NCBI GenBank assembly: GCA_945910005.1
Contig: OX246743.1
Coordinates: 13,498,587 to 13,562,586, forward strand
Direction: 5' to 3'
DNA from: Isoperla grammatica
Lineage: Eukaryota > Arthropoda > Insecta > Plecoptera > Perlodidae
DNA: 64,000 nt
Position numbers and translations under genes: made by a program
Part shown: piece by piece, positions 37,094 to 49,858 of the stretch
How positions within the stretch are numbered: the stretch's first letter is position 1
How the letters are laid out: every line of letters starts with the position of its first letter
Notes under the pieces: generated by a model
Told to the model about the DNA's origin: nothing
The model's database searches: none
The model's input: the letters and a program-made list of their open reading frames with translations, nothing else

Positions 37094-39503
37094 TGAATAC
37101 CGTCGAATGGCCGAAAATAAGCATGGAAGGCAGGTGAAAGTGTTAAGAAGTGACAATGGTGGTGAATATATCAGTAATGAATTCAATGCTTATCTGAAGC
37201 GTTATGGCATTCAACGGCAGACCACAGTTCCTGGAACTCCGCAACAAAATGGAGTTGCTGAAAGAATGAATCAAACAATAATGGACATGACGAGATGTTT
37301 ACTAATTGAATCTGGTATTTCAAAAACATTATGGGCTGACGCAATTAATACGGCATGCTACATTAGAAACAAATGTCCGTCTAATGCCGTTGACGGGAAG
37401 GTGCCAGAGAGTTTATGGTTGGGAAAAGAACCGAAACTAAACCACACACGAGTCTATGGATGTAAGGCTTGGTGTGTTGTAAATCCAAGAAAGAAGAAAT
37501 CGAAGCTTGATGCAAAGTCAGAAGAGTGTGTGCTAATAGGATATCCTGACGGTGTTAAGGGTTACAAATTATGGAACATGAAAACCGACGAAATATTTGT
37601 GTGTCGAAATGTGGTATTTGACGAGTATTCATTTCCATGTAAGACAACGACAAATAAAACAACCCCGCGTACAAGTACTGATTGTGAAGAAGATATTCTG
37701 TTTAGCGTGAAGAGCGTGGAAGACGAGACGCATCCCGCAGATAGACATGGAAATGCAGAACGAGAGCAGCAGGTTGATGACATGGGGGAGATGAATGAAA
37801 ACCACCCTATGTTAATTGAATCGCAAACTGTTGTTGATCGAAATTTTGACGTGGACGTAATTCCAAGACGTTCGGAACGACTGGCTAAGAAGAAGACGCA
37901 GGAGAAGAAATGTTATGCCTGCAATGCAGATGTGCAACAGGATACCGAACAAGATCCTAGTACAGTGGAAGAAGCTTTATCCAGACCTGATGCTGGGAAA
38001 TGGGAAGCTGCTATTCAAGAGGAGTTAGATAATCTAAGTCGGAATGAGACATGGGTTCTAGTCCCACGACCAAATGGAAGACGGATTGTCAGATGTAAAT
38101 GGATCCTTAAAAAGAAATTTGACGAAGATGGAAATCTGGACAGATACAAAGCTAGATTGGTCGCACAGGGACATACGCAAGTAGAAGGCATCGACTATCA
38201 CGAGACGTATTCTCCAGTTGTGAAGATAAAGTCAATTAGAATCCTCCTGGCGTTGGCAGCTGAACGAAACTGGGAAGTACATCAACTCGATGTCACAGCG
38301 GCATATCTAAATGGAACATTGAAGGAAGAAGTTTATATGGAACAGCCAAGTCCATGGTGCAAGACAGGAAGAAGAGACGAAGTATGTATGCTGAAGAAGA
38401 GTCTTTATGGTTTGCATCAATCGGGAAGAGAGTGGAACACAAAACTCGACGAGTTCCTTCAATTAAGTGGACTTCAACGATCGAAGGCTGATCCATGCAT
38501 TTATTTTAATGAAGATCGTGACTTCATCGTAGGCGTATACGTTGATGATTTGTTGATGATATCCAAAGACGAAGAAATAATCAAGACATTTATAACAAAA
38601 ATAGGCAAAGAATTTAACATAAAAGACTTGGGAAGAGCGAAACATATACTATCTATGCGTGTGGACAGAAAAGAAGATGGTTCACTAACTCTAGACCAAA
38701 CAACTTATGTCCGAGAACTACTGAACACATTCGGGATGGAAGACGCCAAAGGGGCATCAACGCCACTTGATCCTGGAATGAAGTTCAACAAGGCGACAGA
38801 GAACGAAGTTATGACTGGAGACGGAGCCTACCAGTACAGGCGAGCAGTTGGAGGATTGTTGTATCTTGCAGGAGGAACAAGACCCGACCTGGCATTTTCT
38901 GTCGCATATATGAGCCAGTTCAATGATCGACCGAGTAGAGATCACTGGACAGGAGTCAAGCACATACTACGATATGTCAAACAGACGAAAACTTTAGGTT
39001 TGACGTATAAAAGGACCGGAGAAGAGATGAAAGCGTTCTGCGATGCGGATTGGGCGAGCTGCAAAATAGATCGAAGATCTATTAATGGTTATTTGTTCAT
39101 GTTAGCCGGCGCAGCAATATCATGGAGCAGTAAGAAGCAAAGGACGACCGCACTCTCGACGGTGGAAGCTGAGTACGTTGCAATGAGCCATGCATCGAAA
39201 GAAGTCCTCTGGCTGCAAAGCTTCTTGAAAGAGATAGGTGCAGATACACTAAAATGTACCACACAGACAGTTTTGGCAGACAACCAGGGAGCTATCGCAC
39301 TGGCGAAAAATTACACAACTTCAGAGAGAAGCAAACACATTGACATTCAACATTTCTTTTTGCGAGAAAAGGTAGAGTCTCGGCAACTTGAATTCACGTA
39401 TGTACCAACAGAAGATAACCTCGCAGACATGATGACGAAGACAATCACACCAAGGAAGACTGCCCAACATCGGTTCCAAATAGGATTGTGCGAGATGTCA
39501 TGA
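37059..39503 (+). CDS. pol: Truncated Pol: integrase C-terminal part, reverse transcriptase, RNase H
   Basis: The frame is open from 37026. The first ATG is at 37059 (814 residues), which may not be a real start. Residues about 1-195 are the C-terminal part of the integrase core and following region. SDNGGEY contains the second catalytic Asp (D32, 37152-37154). GVAER supplies the Glu (E68, 37260-37262), giving the D-35-E spacing. The first catalytic Asp and the zinc domain are absent, as is protease. A linker (about 200-300) includes a RRSERLAKK segment. RT follows at about 331-575, with QLDVTAAYLNG (409-419), LYGLHQSGREW (449-459) and catalytic YVDDLL (494-499). RNase H spans about 655-790, with CDADWA (D662), EAEY (703-706), ADNQGAI (D741) and EDNLADMMTK (785-794). 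RT and RNase H look complete. The frame is +1 relative to gag and overlaps it, and no Ty1-type slippery site is seen. Pol expression is therefore doubtful. Confidence 0.9.
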   Translation: MKEASQLFNKFDEYRRMAENKHGRQVKVLRSDNGGEYISNEFNAYLKRYGIQRQTTVPGTPQQNGVAERMNQTIMDMTRCLLIESGISKTLWADAINTACYIRNKCPSNAVDGKVPESLWLGKEPKLNHTRVYGCKAWCVVNPRKKKSKLDAKSEECVLIGYPDGVKGYKLWNMKTDEIFVCRNVVFDEYSFPCKTTTNKTTPRTSTDCEEDILFSVKSVEDETHPADRHGNAEREQQVDDMGEMNENHPMLIESQTVVDRNFDVDVIPRRSERLAKKKTQEKKCYACNADVQQDTEQDPSTVEEALSRPDAGKWEAAIQEELDNLSRNETWVLVPRPNGRRIVRCKWILKKKFDEDGNLDRYKARLVAQGHTQVEGIDYHETYSPVVKIKSIRILLALAAERNWEVHQLDVTAAYLNGTLKEEVYMEQPSPWCKTGRRDEVCMLKKSLYGLHQSGREWNTKLDEFLQLSGLQRSKADPCIYFNEDRDFIVGVYVDDLLMISKDEEIIKTFITKIGKEFNIKDLGRAKHILSMRVDRKEDGSLTLDQTTYVRELLNTFGMEDAKGASTPLDPGMKFNKATENEVMTGDGAYQYRRAVGGLLYLAGGTRPDLAFSVAYMSQFNDRPSRDHWTGVKHILRYVKQTKTLGLTYKRTGEEMKAFCDADWASCKIDRRSINGYLFMLAGAAISWSSKKQRTTALSTVEAEYVAMSHASKEVLWLQSFLKEIGADTLKCTTQTVLADNQGAIALAKNYTTSERSKHIDIQHFFLREKVESRQLEFTYVPTEDNLADMMTKTITPRKTAQHRFQIGLCEMS

Positions 39504-39517
39504 GGAAGGTGATGAAC

Positions 39518-39526
39518 AAGGGGGAG
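39518..39526 (+). other. Polypurine tract
   Basis: AAGGGGGAG directly abuts the TG of the 3' LTR, 14 bases after the pol stop codon. This is the expected plus-strand primer and is very close to the AAGGGGGAG form usual in copia elements. Confidence 0.92.
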
Positions 39527-39737
39527 TGTTAGAAGTTGTTCACCGCTTCCTTGAACATTAAGAGACGTTAGTCTTTGAAACCAAAGAACTTTGTGAACTT
39601 GTTGTTGATGTTTTGGTAACCGATAACGACGTCGGCGGCTGAGGTGATGATAGCAAAATTGTACATTCTTTAATTAAACTAAAGTATTTATCGTTATGTG
39701 TGTCCATGCAGTAAGTCATTCCACAATAATTCTAACA
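39527..39737 (+). repeat. 3' LTR
   Basis: 211 bp, TGTTAGAA to TTCTAACA, identical by eye to the 5' LTR at 35864-36074. It is followed at once by the CAATC target duplication and satellite. Confidence 0.97.
39673..39703 (+). terminator. Candidate poly(A) signal in 3' LTR
   Basis: ATTAAA at 39673-39678 is followed 15 bases later by a GU-rich TTATGTGTGT (39694-39703). This is a plausible hexamer and downstream element for cleavage near 39690. It is incompatible with the initiator proposed at the matching position of the 5' LTR. Confidence 0.3.
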
Positions 39738-39742
39738 CAATC
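39738..39742. repeat. Target-site duplication, right (CAATC)
   Basis: CAATC follows the 3' LTR and matches 35859-35863. The next bases TCCCCAGTG continue the interrupted monomer. Confidence 0.95.
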
Positions 39743-42700
39743 TCCCCAGTGTGGCTCTCGCCACTCCGTCATACTTGCGGCCCTCTTTGCAATCAGAGCG
39801 CCTAACAATCTCACCGATGTGGCTCTCGCCACTTCGCCATACTTGCGGCCCTCTTTGCAATCCAAGCGCCTAACAACCTCCCCAATGTGGTTCTCGTCAC
39901 ACCGTCATACTTGCGGCCCTCTTTGCAATCCAAGCGCCTTACAATCTCCCCAATGTGGCTCTCGTCACACCGTCATACTTGCGGCCCTCTTTGCAATCCA
40001 AGCGCCTAACAAACTCCCCAATGTTGCTCTCGTCACTCCGTCATACTTGCGGCCCTCTTTGCAATCCAAGCGCCTAACAATCTCCCCAACGTGGCTCTCG
40101 TCACACCGTCATACTTGCGGCCCTCTTTTCAATCCAAGCGCCTAACAATCTCCCCAATGTGGCTCTAATCACACCGTCATACTTGCAACCCTCTTTGCAA
40201 TCAAAGCGCCTAACAATCTCCCCAATGTGGCTCTCATCACACCGTCATACTTGCAGCCCACTTTTGCAATCCAAGCGCCTAACAATCTCCCCGATGTGGC
40301 TCTCGCCACTCCGTCATACTTGCGGCCCTCTTTGCAATCCAAGCGCCTAACAATCTCCCCAGTGTGGCTCTCGCCACTCCGTCATACTTGCGGCCCTCTT
40401 TTCAATCCAAGCGCCTAACAATCTCCCCAGTGTGGCTCTCGCCACTCCGTCATACTTGCGGCCCTCTTTGCAATCAAAACGCCTAACATCTCCCCAGTGT
40501 GGCTCTCGTCACTCCACCAAACTTGCGGCCCTCTTTGCAATCCAAGCGCCTAACAATCTCCCCAATGTAGCTCTCGTCACACCGTCATACTTGCGGCCCT
40601 CTTTTCAATCCTAGCGCCTAACAATCTCCCCAATGTGGCTCTCATCACACCGTCATACTTGCGGCCCTCTTTGCAATCAAAGCGCCTAACAATCTCCCCA
40701 GTGTGGCTCTCGCCACTCCGTCATACTTGCGGCATTCTTTGCAATCTAAACGCCTTACATCTCCCCAATGTGGCTTTTGGCACTCCGTCATACTTTGCGG
40801 CCCTCTTTTTAATCCAAGCGCCTAACAATCTCCCCAATGTGGCTCTCGCCACTCCGCCCTACTTGCGGCCCCCTTTGCAATCCAAGCGTCTAACAAACTC
40901 CCCAATGTGGCTCTCGTCACTCCGTCATACTTGCGGCCCTCTTTGCAATCAGAGCGCCTTACAATCTCCCCGATGTGGCTCTCGCCACTCCGCCATTCTT
41001 GCGGCCCGGTTTGCAATCCAAGCGCCTAACAATCTCCCCGATGTGGCTCTCGTCACACCGCCATACTCGCAGCCCTCTTTGCAATCAGAGCGCCTTACAT
41101 CTCCCCAATGTGGCTCTCGGCACTCCGTCATACTTGCGGCCCTCTTTGCAAACAGATCGCCTTACAATCTCCCCAATGTGGCTCTCGTCACTCCGTCATA
41201 CTTGCGGCCCTCTTTGCAATCAGAGCGCCTTAAATCACCCCGATGTGGCTCTCGCCACTCCGCCATTCTTGCGGCCCGGTTTGCAATCCAAGCGCCTAAC
41301 AATCTCCCCGATGTGGCTCTCGTCACTCCACCATACTTGCGGCCTTCTTTGCAATCCAAGCGCCTTTCAATCTCCCTTGTGTTGCTCTCGCCACTCCGTC
41401 ATACTTGCGGCCCTCTTTGCAATCCAAGCGCCTAACAATCTCCCCAGTGTGGCTCTCGTCACACCGTCATACTTGCGGCCCTCTTTGCAATCCAAGCGCC
41501 TAACAATCTCCCCAATATGGCTCTCGTCACTCCACCATACTTGCGGCCCTCTTTGCAATCAAAACGCCTAACAATCTCCCTAATGTGGCTCTCGTCACAC
41601 CTTCATACTTGCGGCCCTCTTTGCAATCCAAGCGCCTAACAATCTCCCCAATGTGGCTCTCGTCACACCGTCATACTTGCGGCCGTCATTGCAATCCAAT
41701 CGCCTAACAATCTCCCCAATGTGGCTCTCGTAACTCCGCCATTCTTGCGGCCCTCTTTGCAATCCAAGCGCCTAACAATCTCCCCAGTGTGCTCTCGCTA
41801 TTCCGTCATACTTGCGGCCCTCTTTGCAATCCAAGCGCCTAACAATCTCCCCAATATGGCTCTCGTCACTCCACCATACTTGCGGCCCTCTTTGCAATCA
41901 AAACGCCTAACAATCTCCCCAATGTGGCTCTCGTCACACCTTCATACTTGCGGCCCTCTTTTTAATCCAAGCGCCTAACAATCTCCCCGATGTGGCTCTC
42001 GTCACTCCGTGATACTTGCGGCCCTCTTTGCAATCCAAGCGCCTAACAATCTCCCCAATATGGCTCTCGTCACTCCACCATACTTGCGGCCCTCTTTGCA
42101 ATCAAAACGCCTAACAATCTCCCTAATGTGACTCTCGTCACACCTTCATACTTGCGGCCCTCGTTGCAATCCAAGCGCCTAACAATCTCCCCAATGTGGC
42201 TCTCGTCACACCGTCATACTTGCGGCCGTCTTTGCAATCCAATCGCCTTACAATCTCCCCAATGTGGCTCTCGCCACTCCGTCATACTTGCGGCCCTCTT
42301 TGCAATCCAAGCGCCTCACAATCTCCCCAAGATGGCACTTTCACTCCGTCACTATGCGGCCCTCTTTGCAATCCAAGCACCTAACAATCTCTCCAATGTG
42401 GCTCTCGTCACTCCGTCATACTTGCGGCCCTCTTTGCAATCCAAGCGCCTTACAATCTCCCCAATGTGGCTCTCGTCACACCTCCATACTAGCGGCCCTC
42501 TTTGCAATCACAGCGCCTAACATCTCCCCAATGTGGCTCTCGGCACTCCGTCATACTTGCGGCCCTCTTTGCAATCAGATCGCCTTACAATCTCCCCAAT
42601 GTGGCTCTCGTCACTCCGTCATACTTTCGGCCCTCTTTGCAATCAGAGCGCCTTACAATCTCCCCGATGTGGCTCTCGCCACTCCGCCATTCTTGCGGCT

Positions 42701-45700
42701 CGGTTTGCAATCCAAGCGCCTAACAATCTCCCCGATGTGGCTCTCGTCACTCCACCATACTTGCGGCCCTCTTTGCAATCCAAGCGCCTTTCAATCTCCC
42801 TTGTGTTGCTCTCGCCACTCCGTCATACTTGCGGCCCTCTTTGCAATCCAAGCGCCTAACAATCTCCCCAGTGTGGCTCTCGTCACACCGTCATACTTGC
42901 GGCCCTCTTTGCAATCCAAGCGCCTAACAATCTCCCCAATATGGCTCTCGTCGCTCCACCATACTTGCGGCCCTCTTTGCAATCAAAACGCCTATCAATC
43001 TCCCTAATGTGGCTCTCGTCACACCTTCATACTTGCGGCCCTCTTTGCAATCCAAGCGCCTAACAATCTCCCCAATGTGGCTCTCGTCACACCGTCATAC
43101 TTGCGGCCGTCTTTGCAATCCAATCGCCTAACAATCTCCCCAATGTGGCTCTCGCCACTCCGTCATACTTGCGGCCCTTTTTGCAATCCAAGCGCCTAAC
43201 AATCTCCTTTGTGTTGCTCTCGCCACTCCGTCATACTTGCGGCCCTCTTTGCAATCCAAGCGCCTAACAATCTCCCCAATGTGGCTCTCGTCACTCTGTC
43301 ATACTCGCGGCTTTCTTTGCAATCAGAGCGCCTTACAATCTCCCCGATGTGGCTCTCGCCATTTCGCCATACTTGCGGCCCTCTTTGCAATCCAAGCGCC
43401 TAACAATCTCCCGAATGTGGTTCTCGTCACACCGTCATACTTGCGGCCCTCTTTGCAATCCAAGCGCCTTACAATCTCCCCAGTGTGGCTCTCGCCACTC
43501 CGTCATACTTGCGGCCCTCTTTTCAATCCAAGCGCCTAACAATCTCCCCAGTGTGGCTCTCGTCACACCGTCATACTTGCGGCCCTCTTTGCAATCCAAG
43601 CGCCTAACAATCTCCCCAATATGGCTCTCGTCGCTCCACCATACTTGCGGCCCTCTTTGCAATCAAAACGCCTATCAATCTCCCTAATGTGGCTCTCGTC
43701 ACACCTTCATACTTGCGGCCCTCTTTGCAATCCAAGCGCCTAACAATCTCCCCAATGTGGCTCTCGTCACACCGTCATACTTGCGGCCGTCTTTGCAATC
43801 CAATCGCCTAACAATCTCCCCAATGTGGCTCTCGCCACTCCGTCATACTTGCGGCCCTCTTTGCAATCCAAGCGCCTAACAATCTCCTTTGTGTTGCTCT
43901 CGCCACTCCGTCATACTTGCGGCCCTTTTTGCAATCAAAACGCCTAACATCTCCCCAATGTGGCTCTCGTCACACCGCCATACTGGCGGCTCTCTTTGCA
44001 ATCAGAGCGCCTAACAATCTCACCGATGTGGCTCTCGCCATTTCGCCATACTTGCGGCCCTCTTTGCAATCCAAGCGCCTAACAATCTCCCGAATGTGGT
44101 TCTCGTCACACCGTCATACTTGCGGCCCTCTTTGCAATCCAAGCGCCTTACAATCTCCCCAGTGTGGCTCTCGCCACTCCGTCATACTTGCGGCCCTCTT
44201 TTCAATCCAAGCGCCTAACAATCTCCCCAGTTTGGCTTTCGCCACTCCGTCATACTCTCGGCCCTCTTTGCAATCAAAACGCCTAACATCTCCCCAATGT
44301 GGCTCTCGGCACTCCGTCATACTTGCGGCCCTCTTTGTAATCCCAGCGCCTAACAATCTCCCAAATATGGCTCTCGGCACTCCACCATACTTGCGGCCCT
44401 CTTTGCAATCAAAACGCCTAACAATCTCCCCAATCTGGCTCTCGTAACACCTTCATACTTGCGGCCCTCTTTGCAATCCAAGCACCTGACAATCTCAACG
44501 ATGTGGCTCTCGTCACTCCGCCATACTTGCGGCCCTCTTTGCAATCCAAGCGCCTAACAATCTCCCCAATGTGGCTCTCGTCACTCCACCATACTTGCGG
44601 CCCTCTTTGCAATCTAAGTGCCTCACATCTCCCCAATGTGGCTCTCGCCACTCCGTCATACTTGCGGCCCTCTTTGCAATCCAAGCGCCTAACAATCTCC
44701 CCAATGTGGCTCTCGTCACTCCACCATACTTGCGGCCCTCTTTGCAATCCAAGCGCCTAACAATCTCCCCGATGTGGCTCTTGCCACTCCGTCATACTTG
44801 CGGCCCTCTTTGCAATCCAAGCGCCTAACAATCTCCCCAGTGTGGCTCTCGCCACTCCGTCACACTTGCGGCCCTCTTTGCAATCCAAGCGCCTTTCAAT
44901 CTCCCTTGTGTTGCTCTCGCCACTCCGTCATACTTGCGGCCCTCTTTGCAATCCAAGCACCTAACAATCTCCCCAGTGTGGCTCTCGTCACACCGTCATA
45001 CTTGCGGCCCTCTTTGCAATCCAAGCGCCTAACAATCTCCCCAATATGGCTCTCGTCACTCCACCATACTTGCGGCCCTCTTTGCAATCCAAGCGCCTAA
45101 CAATCTCCCCAATGTGGCTCTCGTCACACCGTCATACTTGCGGCCGTCTTTGCAATCCAATCGCCTTACAATCTCCCCAATGTGGCTCTCGCCACTCCGT
45201 CATACTTGCGGCCCTCTTTGCAATCCAAGCGCCTCACAATCTCCCCAAGATGGCACTTTCACTCCGTCACTATGCGGCCCTCTTTGCAATCCAAGCACCT
45301 AACAATCTCTCCAATGTGGCTCTCGTCACTCCGTCATACTTGCGGCCCTCTTTGCAATCCAAGCGCCTTACAATCTCCCCAATGTGGCTCTCGTCACACC
45401 TCCATACTAGCGGCCCTCTTTGCAATCACAGCGCCTAACATCTCCCCAATGTGGCTCTCGGCACTCCGTCATACTTGCGGCCCTCTTTGCAATCAGATCG
45501 CCTTACAATCTCCCCAATGTGGCTCTCGTCACTCCGTCATACTTTCGGCCCTCTTTAAAATCAGAGCGCCTTACAATCTCCCCGATGTGGCTCTCGCCAC
45601 TCCGCCATTCTTGCGGCTCGGTTTGCAATCCAAGCGCCTAACAATCTCCCCGATGTGGCTCTCGTCACTCCACCATACTTGCGGCCCTCTTTGCAATCCA

Positions 45701-48700
45701 AGCGCCTTTCAATCTCCCTTGTGTTGCTCTCGCCACTCCGTCATACTTGCGGCCCTCTTTGCAATCCAAGCGCCTAACAATCTCCCCAGTGTGGCTCTCG
45801 TCACACCGTCATACTTGCGGCCCTCTTTGCAATCCAAGCGCCTAACAATCTCCCCAATATGGCTCTCGTCGCTCCACCATACTTGCGGCCCTCTTTGCAA
45901 TCAAAACGCCTATCAATCTCCCTAATGTGGCTCTCGTCACACCTTCATACTTGCGGCCCTCTTTGCAATCCAAGCGCCTAACAATCTCCCCAATGTGGCT
46001 CTCGTCACACCGTCATACTTGCGGCCGTCTTTGCAATCCAATCGCCTAACAATCTCCCCAATGTGGCTCTCGCCACTCCGTCATACTTGCGGCCCTCTTT
46101 GCAATCCAAGCGCCTAACAATCTCCCTTGTGTTGCTCTCGCCACTCCGTCATACTTGCGGCCCTCTTTGCAATCCAAGCGCCTAACAATCTCCCCAATGT
46201 GGCTCTCGTCACTCTGTCATACTCGCGGCCTTCTTTGCAATCAGAGCGCCTTACAATCTCCCCGATGTGGATCTCGCCAATCCGCCATTCTTGCGGCCCT
46301 CTTTGCAATCCAAGCGCCTTACAATCTCCCCAATGTGGCTCTCGTCACTCCGTCATACTTGCGGCCCTCTTTGCAATCCAAGCGCCTAACAATCTCCCCA
46401 GTGTTGCTCTCGCCACTCCGTCATACTTGCGGCCCTCTTAGCAATCTAAGCGCCTAACAATCTCCCCAATATGGCTCTATCCACTCCACCATACTTGCGG
46501 CCCTCTTTGCAATCAAAACACCTAACAACCTCCCCAATGTGGCTCTCGTCACACCTTCATACTTGCGGCCCTCTTTGCAATCCAAGCGCCTAACAATCTC
46601 CCCAATGTGGCTCTCGTCACACCGTTATACTTGCGGCCCTCTTTGCCATATAAGCGCCTAACAATCTCCCCAATGTGGCTCTCGTCACTCCACCATACTT
46701 GCAGCCCTCTTTGCAATCCAAGCGCCTAACAATCTCCCCAGTGTTGCTCTCGCCACTCCGTCATACTTGCGGCCCTCTTTGCAATCCTTGCGCCTAACAA
46801 TCTCCCCAGTGTGGCTCTCGTCACTCCACCATACTTGCGGCCCTCTTTGCAATCCAAGCGCCTAACAAACTCCTCAATGTGGCTCTCGTCACTCCGTCAT
46901 ACTTGCGGCCCTCTTTGCAATCCAAGCGCCTAACAATCCCCCCAATGTGGCTCTCGTCACACCGTTATACTTGCGGCCCTCTTTGCAATCCAAGCGCCTA
47001 ACAATCTCCCCAATGTGGCTCTCGTCACTCCACCATACTTGCAGCCCTCTTTGCAATCCAAGCGCCTAACAATCTCCCCAGTGTTGCTCTCGCCACTCCG
47101 TCATACTTGCGGCCCTCTTACCAATCCTTGCGCCTAACAATCTCCCCAGTGTGGCTTTCGTCACTCCACCATACTTGCGGCCCTCTTTGCAATCCAAGCG
47201 CCTAACAATCTCCCCAATGTGGCTCTCGTCACTCCGCGATTCTTGCGGCCCTCTTTGCAATCTAAGCGCCTAACAATCTCCCCAGTGTTGCTCTCGCCAC
47301 TCCGTCATACTTGCGGCCCTCTTTGCAATCCAACCGCCTAACAATCTCCCCAATATGGCTCTCGTCACTCCACCATACTTGCGGCCCTCTTTGCAATCAA
47401 AACGCCTAACAATCTCCCCAATGTGGCTCTCGTCACACCTTCATACTTGCGGCCCTCTTTTTAATCCAAGCGCCTAACAATCTCCCCGATGTGGCTCTCG
47501 TCACTCCGCCATACTTGCGGCCCTCTTTGCAATCCAAGCGCCTAACAATCTCCCCAATATGGCTCTCGTCACTCCACCATACTTGCGGCCCTCTTTGCAA
47601 TTAAAACGCCTCACAATCTCCCTAATGTGACTCTCGTCACACCTTCATTCTTGCGGCCCTCTTTGCAATCCAAGCGCCTAACAATCTCCCCAATGTGGCT
47701 CTCGTCACACCGTCATACTTGCGGCCCTCTTTGCAATCCAAGTGCCTCACAATCTCCCCAAGATGGCACTTTCACTCCGTCACTCTTGCGGCCCTCTTTG
47801 CAATCCAAGCACCTAACAATCTCTCCAATGTGGCTCTCGTCACTCCGTCATACTTGCGGCCCTCTTTGCAATCCAAGCGCCTTACAATCTCCCCAATGTG
47901 GCTCTCGTCACACCGCCATACTCGCGGCCCTCTTTGCAATCAGAGCGCCTAACATCTCCCCAATGTGGCTCTCGGAACTCCGTCATACTTGCGGCCCTCT
48001 TTGCAATCAGATCGCCTTACAATCTCCCCAATGTGGCTCTCGTCACTCCGTCATACTTGCGGCCCTCTTTGCAATCAGAGCGCCTTACAATCTCCCCGAT
48101 GTGGCTCTCGCCACTCCGCCATTCTTGCGGCCCGGTTTGCAATCCAAGCGCCTAACAATCTCCCCGATGTGGCTCTCGTCACTCCACCATACTTGCGGCC
48201 CTCTTTGCAATCCAAGCGCCTTTCAATCTCCCTTGTGTTGCTCTCGCCACTCCGTCATACTTGCGGCCCTCTTTGCAATCCAAGCGCCTAACAATCTCCC
48301 CAGTGTGGCTCTCGTCACACCGTCATACTTGCGGCCCTCTTTGCAATCCAAGCGCCTAACAATCTCCCCAATATGGCTCTCGTCACTCCACCATACTTGC
48401 GGCCTTCTTTGCAATCCAAGCGCCTAACAATCTCCCCAATGTGGCTCTCGTCACACCGTCATACTTGCAGCCGTCTTTGCAATCCAATCGCCTAACAATC
48501 TCCCCAATGTGGCTCTCGCCACTCCGTCATACTTGCGGCCCTATTTGCAATCCAAGCGCCTCACAATCTCCCCAAGATGGCACTTTCACTCCGTCACTCT
48601 TGCGGCCCTCTTTGCAATCCAAGCACCTAACAATCTCTCCAATGTGGCTCTCGTCACTCCGTCATACTTGCGGCCCTCTTTGCAATCCAAGCGCCTTACA

Positions 48701-49853
48701 ATCTCCCCAATGTGGCTTTCGTCACACCGCCATACTAGCGGCCCTCTTTGCAATCACAGCGCCTAACATCTCCCCAATGTGGCTCTCGTCACACCGTCAT
48801 ACCTGCGGCCCTCTTTGCAATCCAAGCGTTTGACAATCTTCCCAATGTGGCTCTCGTCACACCGTCATACTTGCGGCCCTCTTTGCAATCCAAGCGCCTA
48901 ACAATCTCCCCAATGTGGCTCTCGGCACTCCACCATACTTGCGGCCCTGTTTGCAATCCAAGTGCCTAACATCTCCCCAATGTGGCTCTCGCAACTCCGT
49001 CATACTTGCGAACCTCTTTTGCAATCCAAGCGCCTAACAATCTCCCCGATGTGGCTCTCGCCACTCCGCCATACTTGCGGCCCTCTTTGCAATCCAAGCG
49101 CCTAACGATCTCCCCAATGTGGCTCTCGTCACTCCACCATACTTGCGGCCCTCTTTGCAAGTCAAGCGCCTAACAATCTCCCCAGTGTTGCTCTCGCCAC
49201 TCCGTCATACTTGCGGCCCTCTTTGCAATCCAAGCGCCTAACAATCTCCCCAATGTGGCTCTCGCCACTCCGTCATACTTGCGGCCCTCTTTGCAATCAA
49301 AGCGCCTAACAATCTCCCCGATGTGGCTCTCGCCACTCCGCCATACTTGCGACCCTCTTTGCAATCCAAGCGCTATACAATCTCCCCAATGTGGCTCTCG
49401 CCACTCCGCCATACTTGCGGCCCTCTTTGCAATCCAAGCGCCTAACAATCTCCCCAGTGTTGCTCTCGCCACTCCGTCATACTTGCGGCCCTCTTTGCAA
49501 TCCAAGCGCCTTACAATCTCCCCAATGTGGCTCTCGCCACTCCGTCATACTTGCGGGCCTCTTTGCAATCCAAGCGCCTTACAATCTCCCCGATGTGGCT
49601 CTCGCCACTCCGCCATACTTGCGGCCCTCTTTGCAATCCAAGCGCCTAACAATCTCCCCAATGTGGCTCTCGCCACTCCGTCATACTTGCGGCCCTCTTT
49701 GCAATCAGAGCGCCTAACAATCTCCCCTATGTGGCTCTCGCCAACCCGTCATACTTGCGGCCCTCTTTGCAATCCAAGCGCCTAGTAATCTCCCCAGTGT
49801 GGCTTTTGCCACTCCGTCATACTTGCGGCCCTCTTTTCAATCCAAGCGCCCAA

Positions 49854-49858
49854 CAATC
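49854..49858. other. Paralogous empty insertion site (copy 2 of the 10.1-kb block)
   Basis: In the second 10.1-kb copy the sequence equivalent to the element's two flanks is continuous: GCGCCCAACAATCTC with a single CAATC and no LTR remnant. The rare GCGCCCAACAATC context and the preceding GGCTTTTGCC monomer are shared with the filled site. Confidence 0.93.

Larger units (their letters stand above)
35864..39737 (+). mobile_element. Ty1/copia-class LTR retrotransposon, deleted for protease and the N-terminal half of integrase
   Basis: This 3874-bp element has 211-bp LTRs identical by eye, a copia-type PBS, gag with a CCHC knuckle, pol ordered integrase-RT-RNase H (the Ty1/copia order), a polypurine tract and CAATC target duplications. 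It lies sense to the window in an otherwise unbroken satellite. The internal part is AT-richer than the array. A full copia element is about 5 kb. Here there is no Asp-Thr/Ser-Gly protease motif, no GAG-pre-integrase zinc domain and no first catalytic Asp of integrase. From family architecture I estimate that about 0.9-1 kb is missing at 37042-37062. Identical LTRs imply a very recent insertion. Either the deleted RNA was mobilised in trans or the deletion happened after insertion. Confidence 0.96.

Noticed and set aside
36917..37186. Minus-strand open frames opposite gag and pol (also 37562-37783, 38293-38645, 38757-38963, 39089-39283)
   Set aside because: Short antisense shadows of clearly coding gag and pol, with no recognisable domain.
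39501..39526. An env-like gene after pol
   Set aside because: Only 14 bases separate the pol stop from the polypurine tract, so there is no room.
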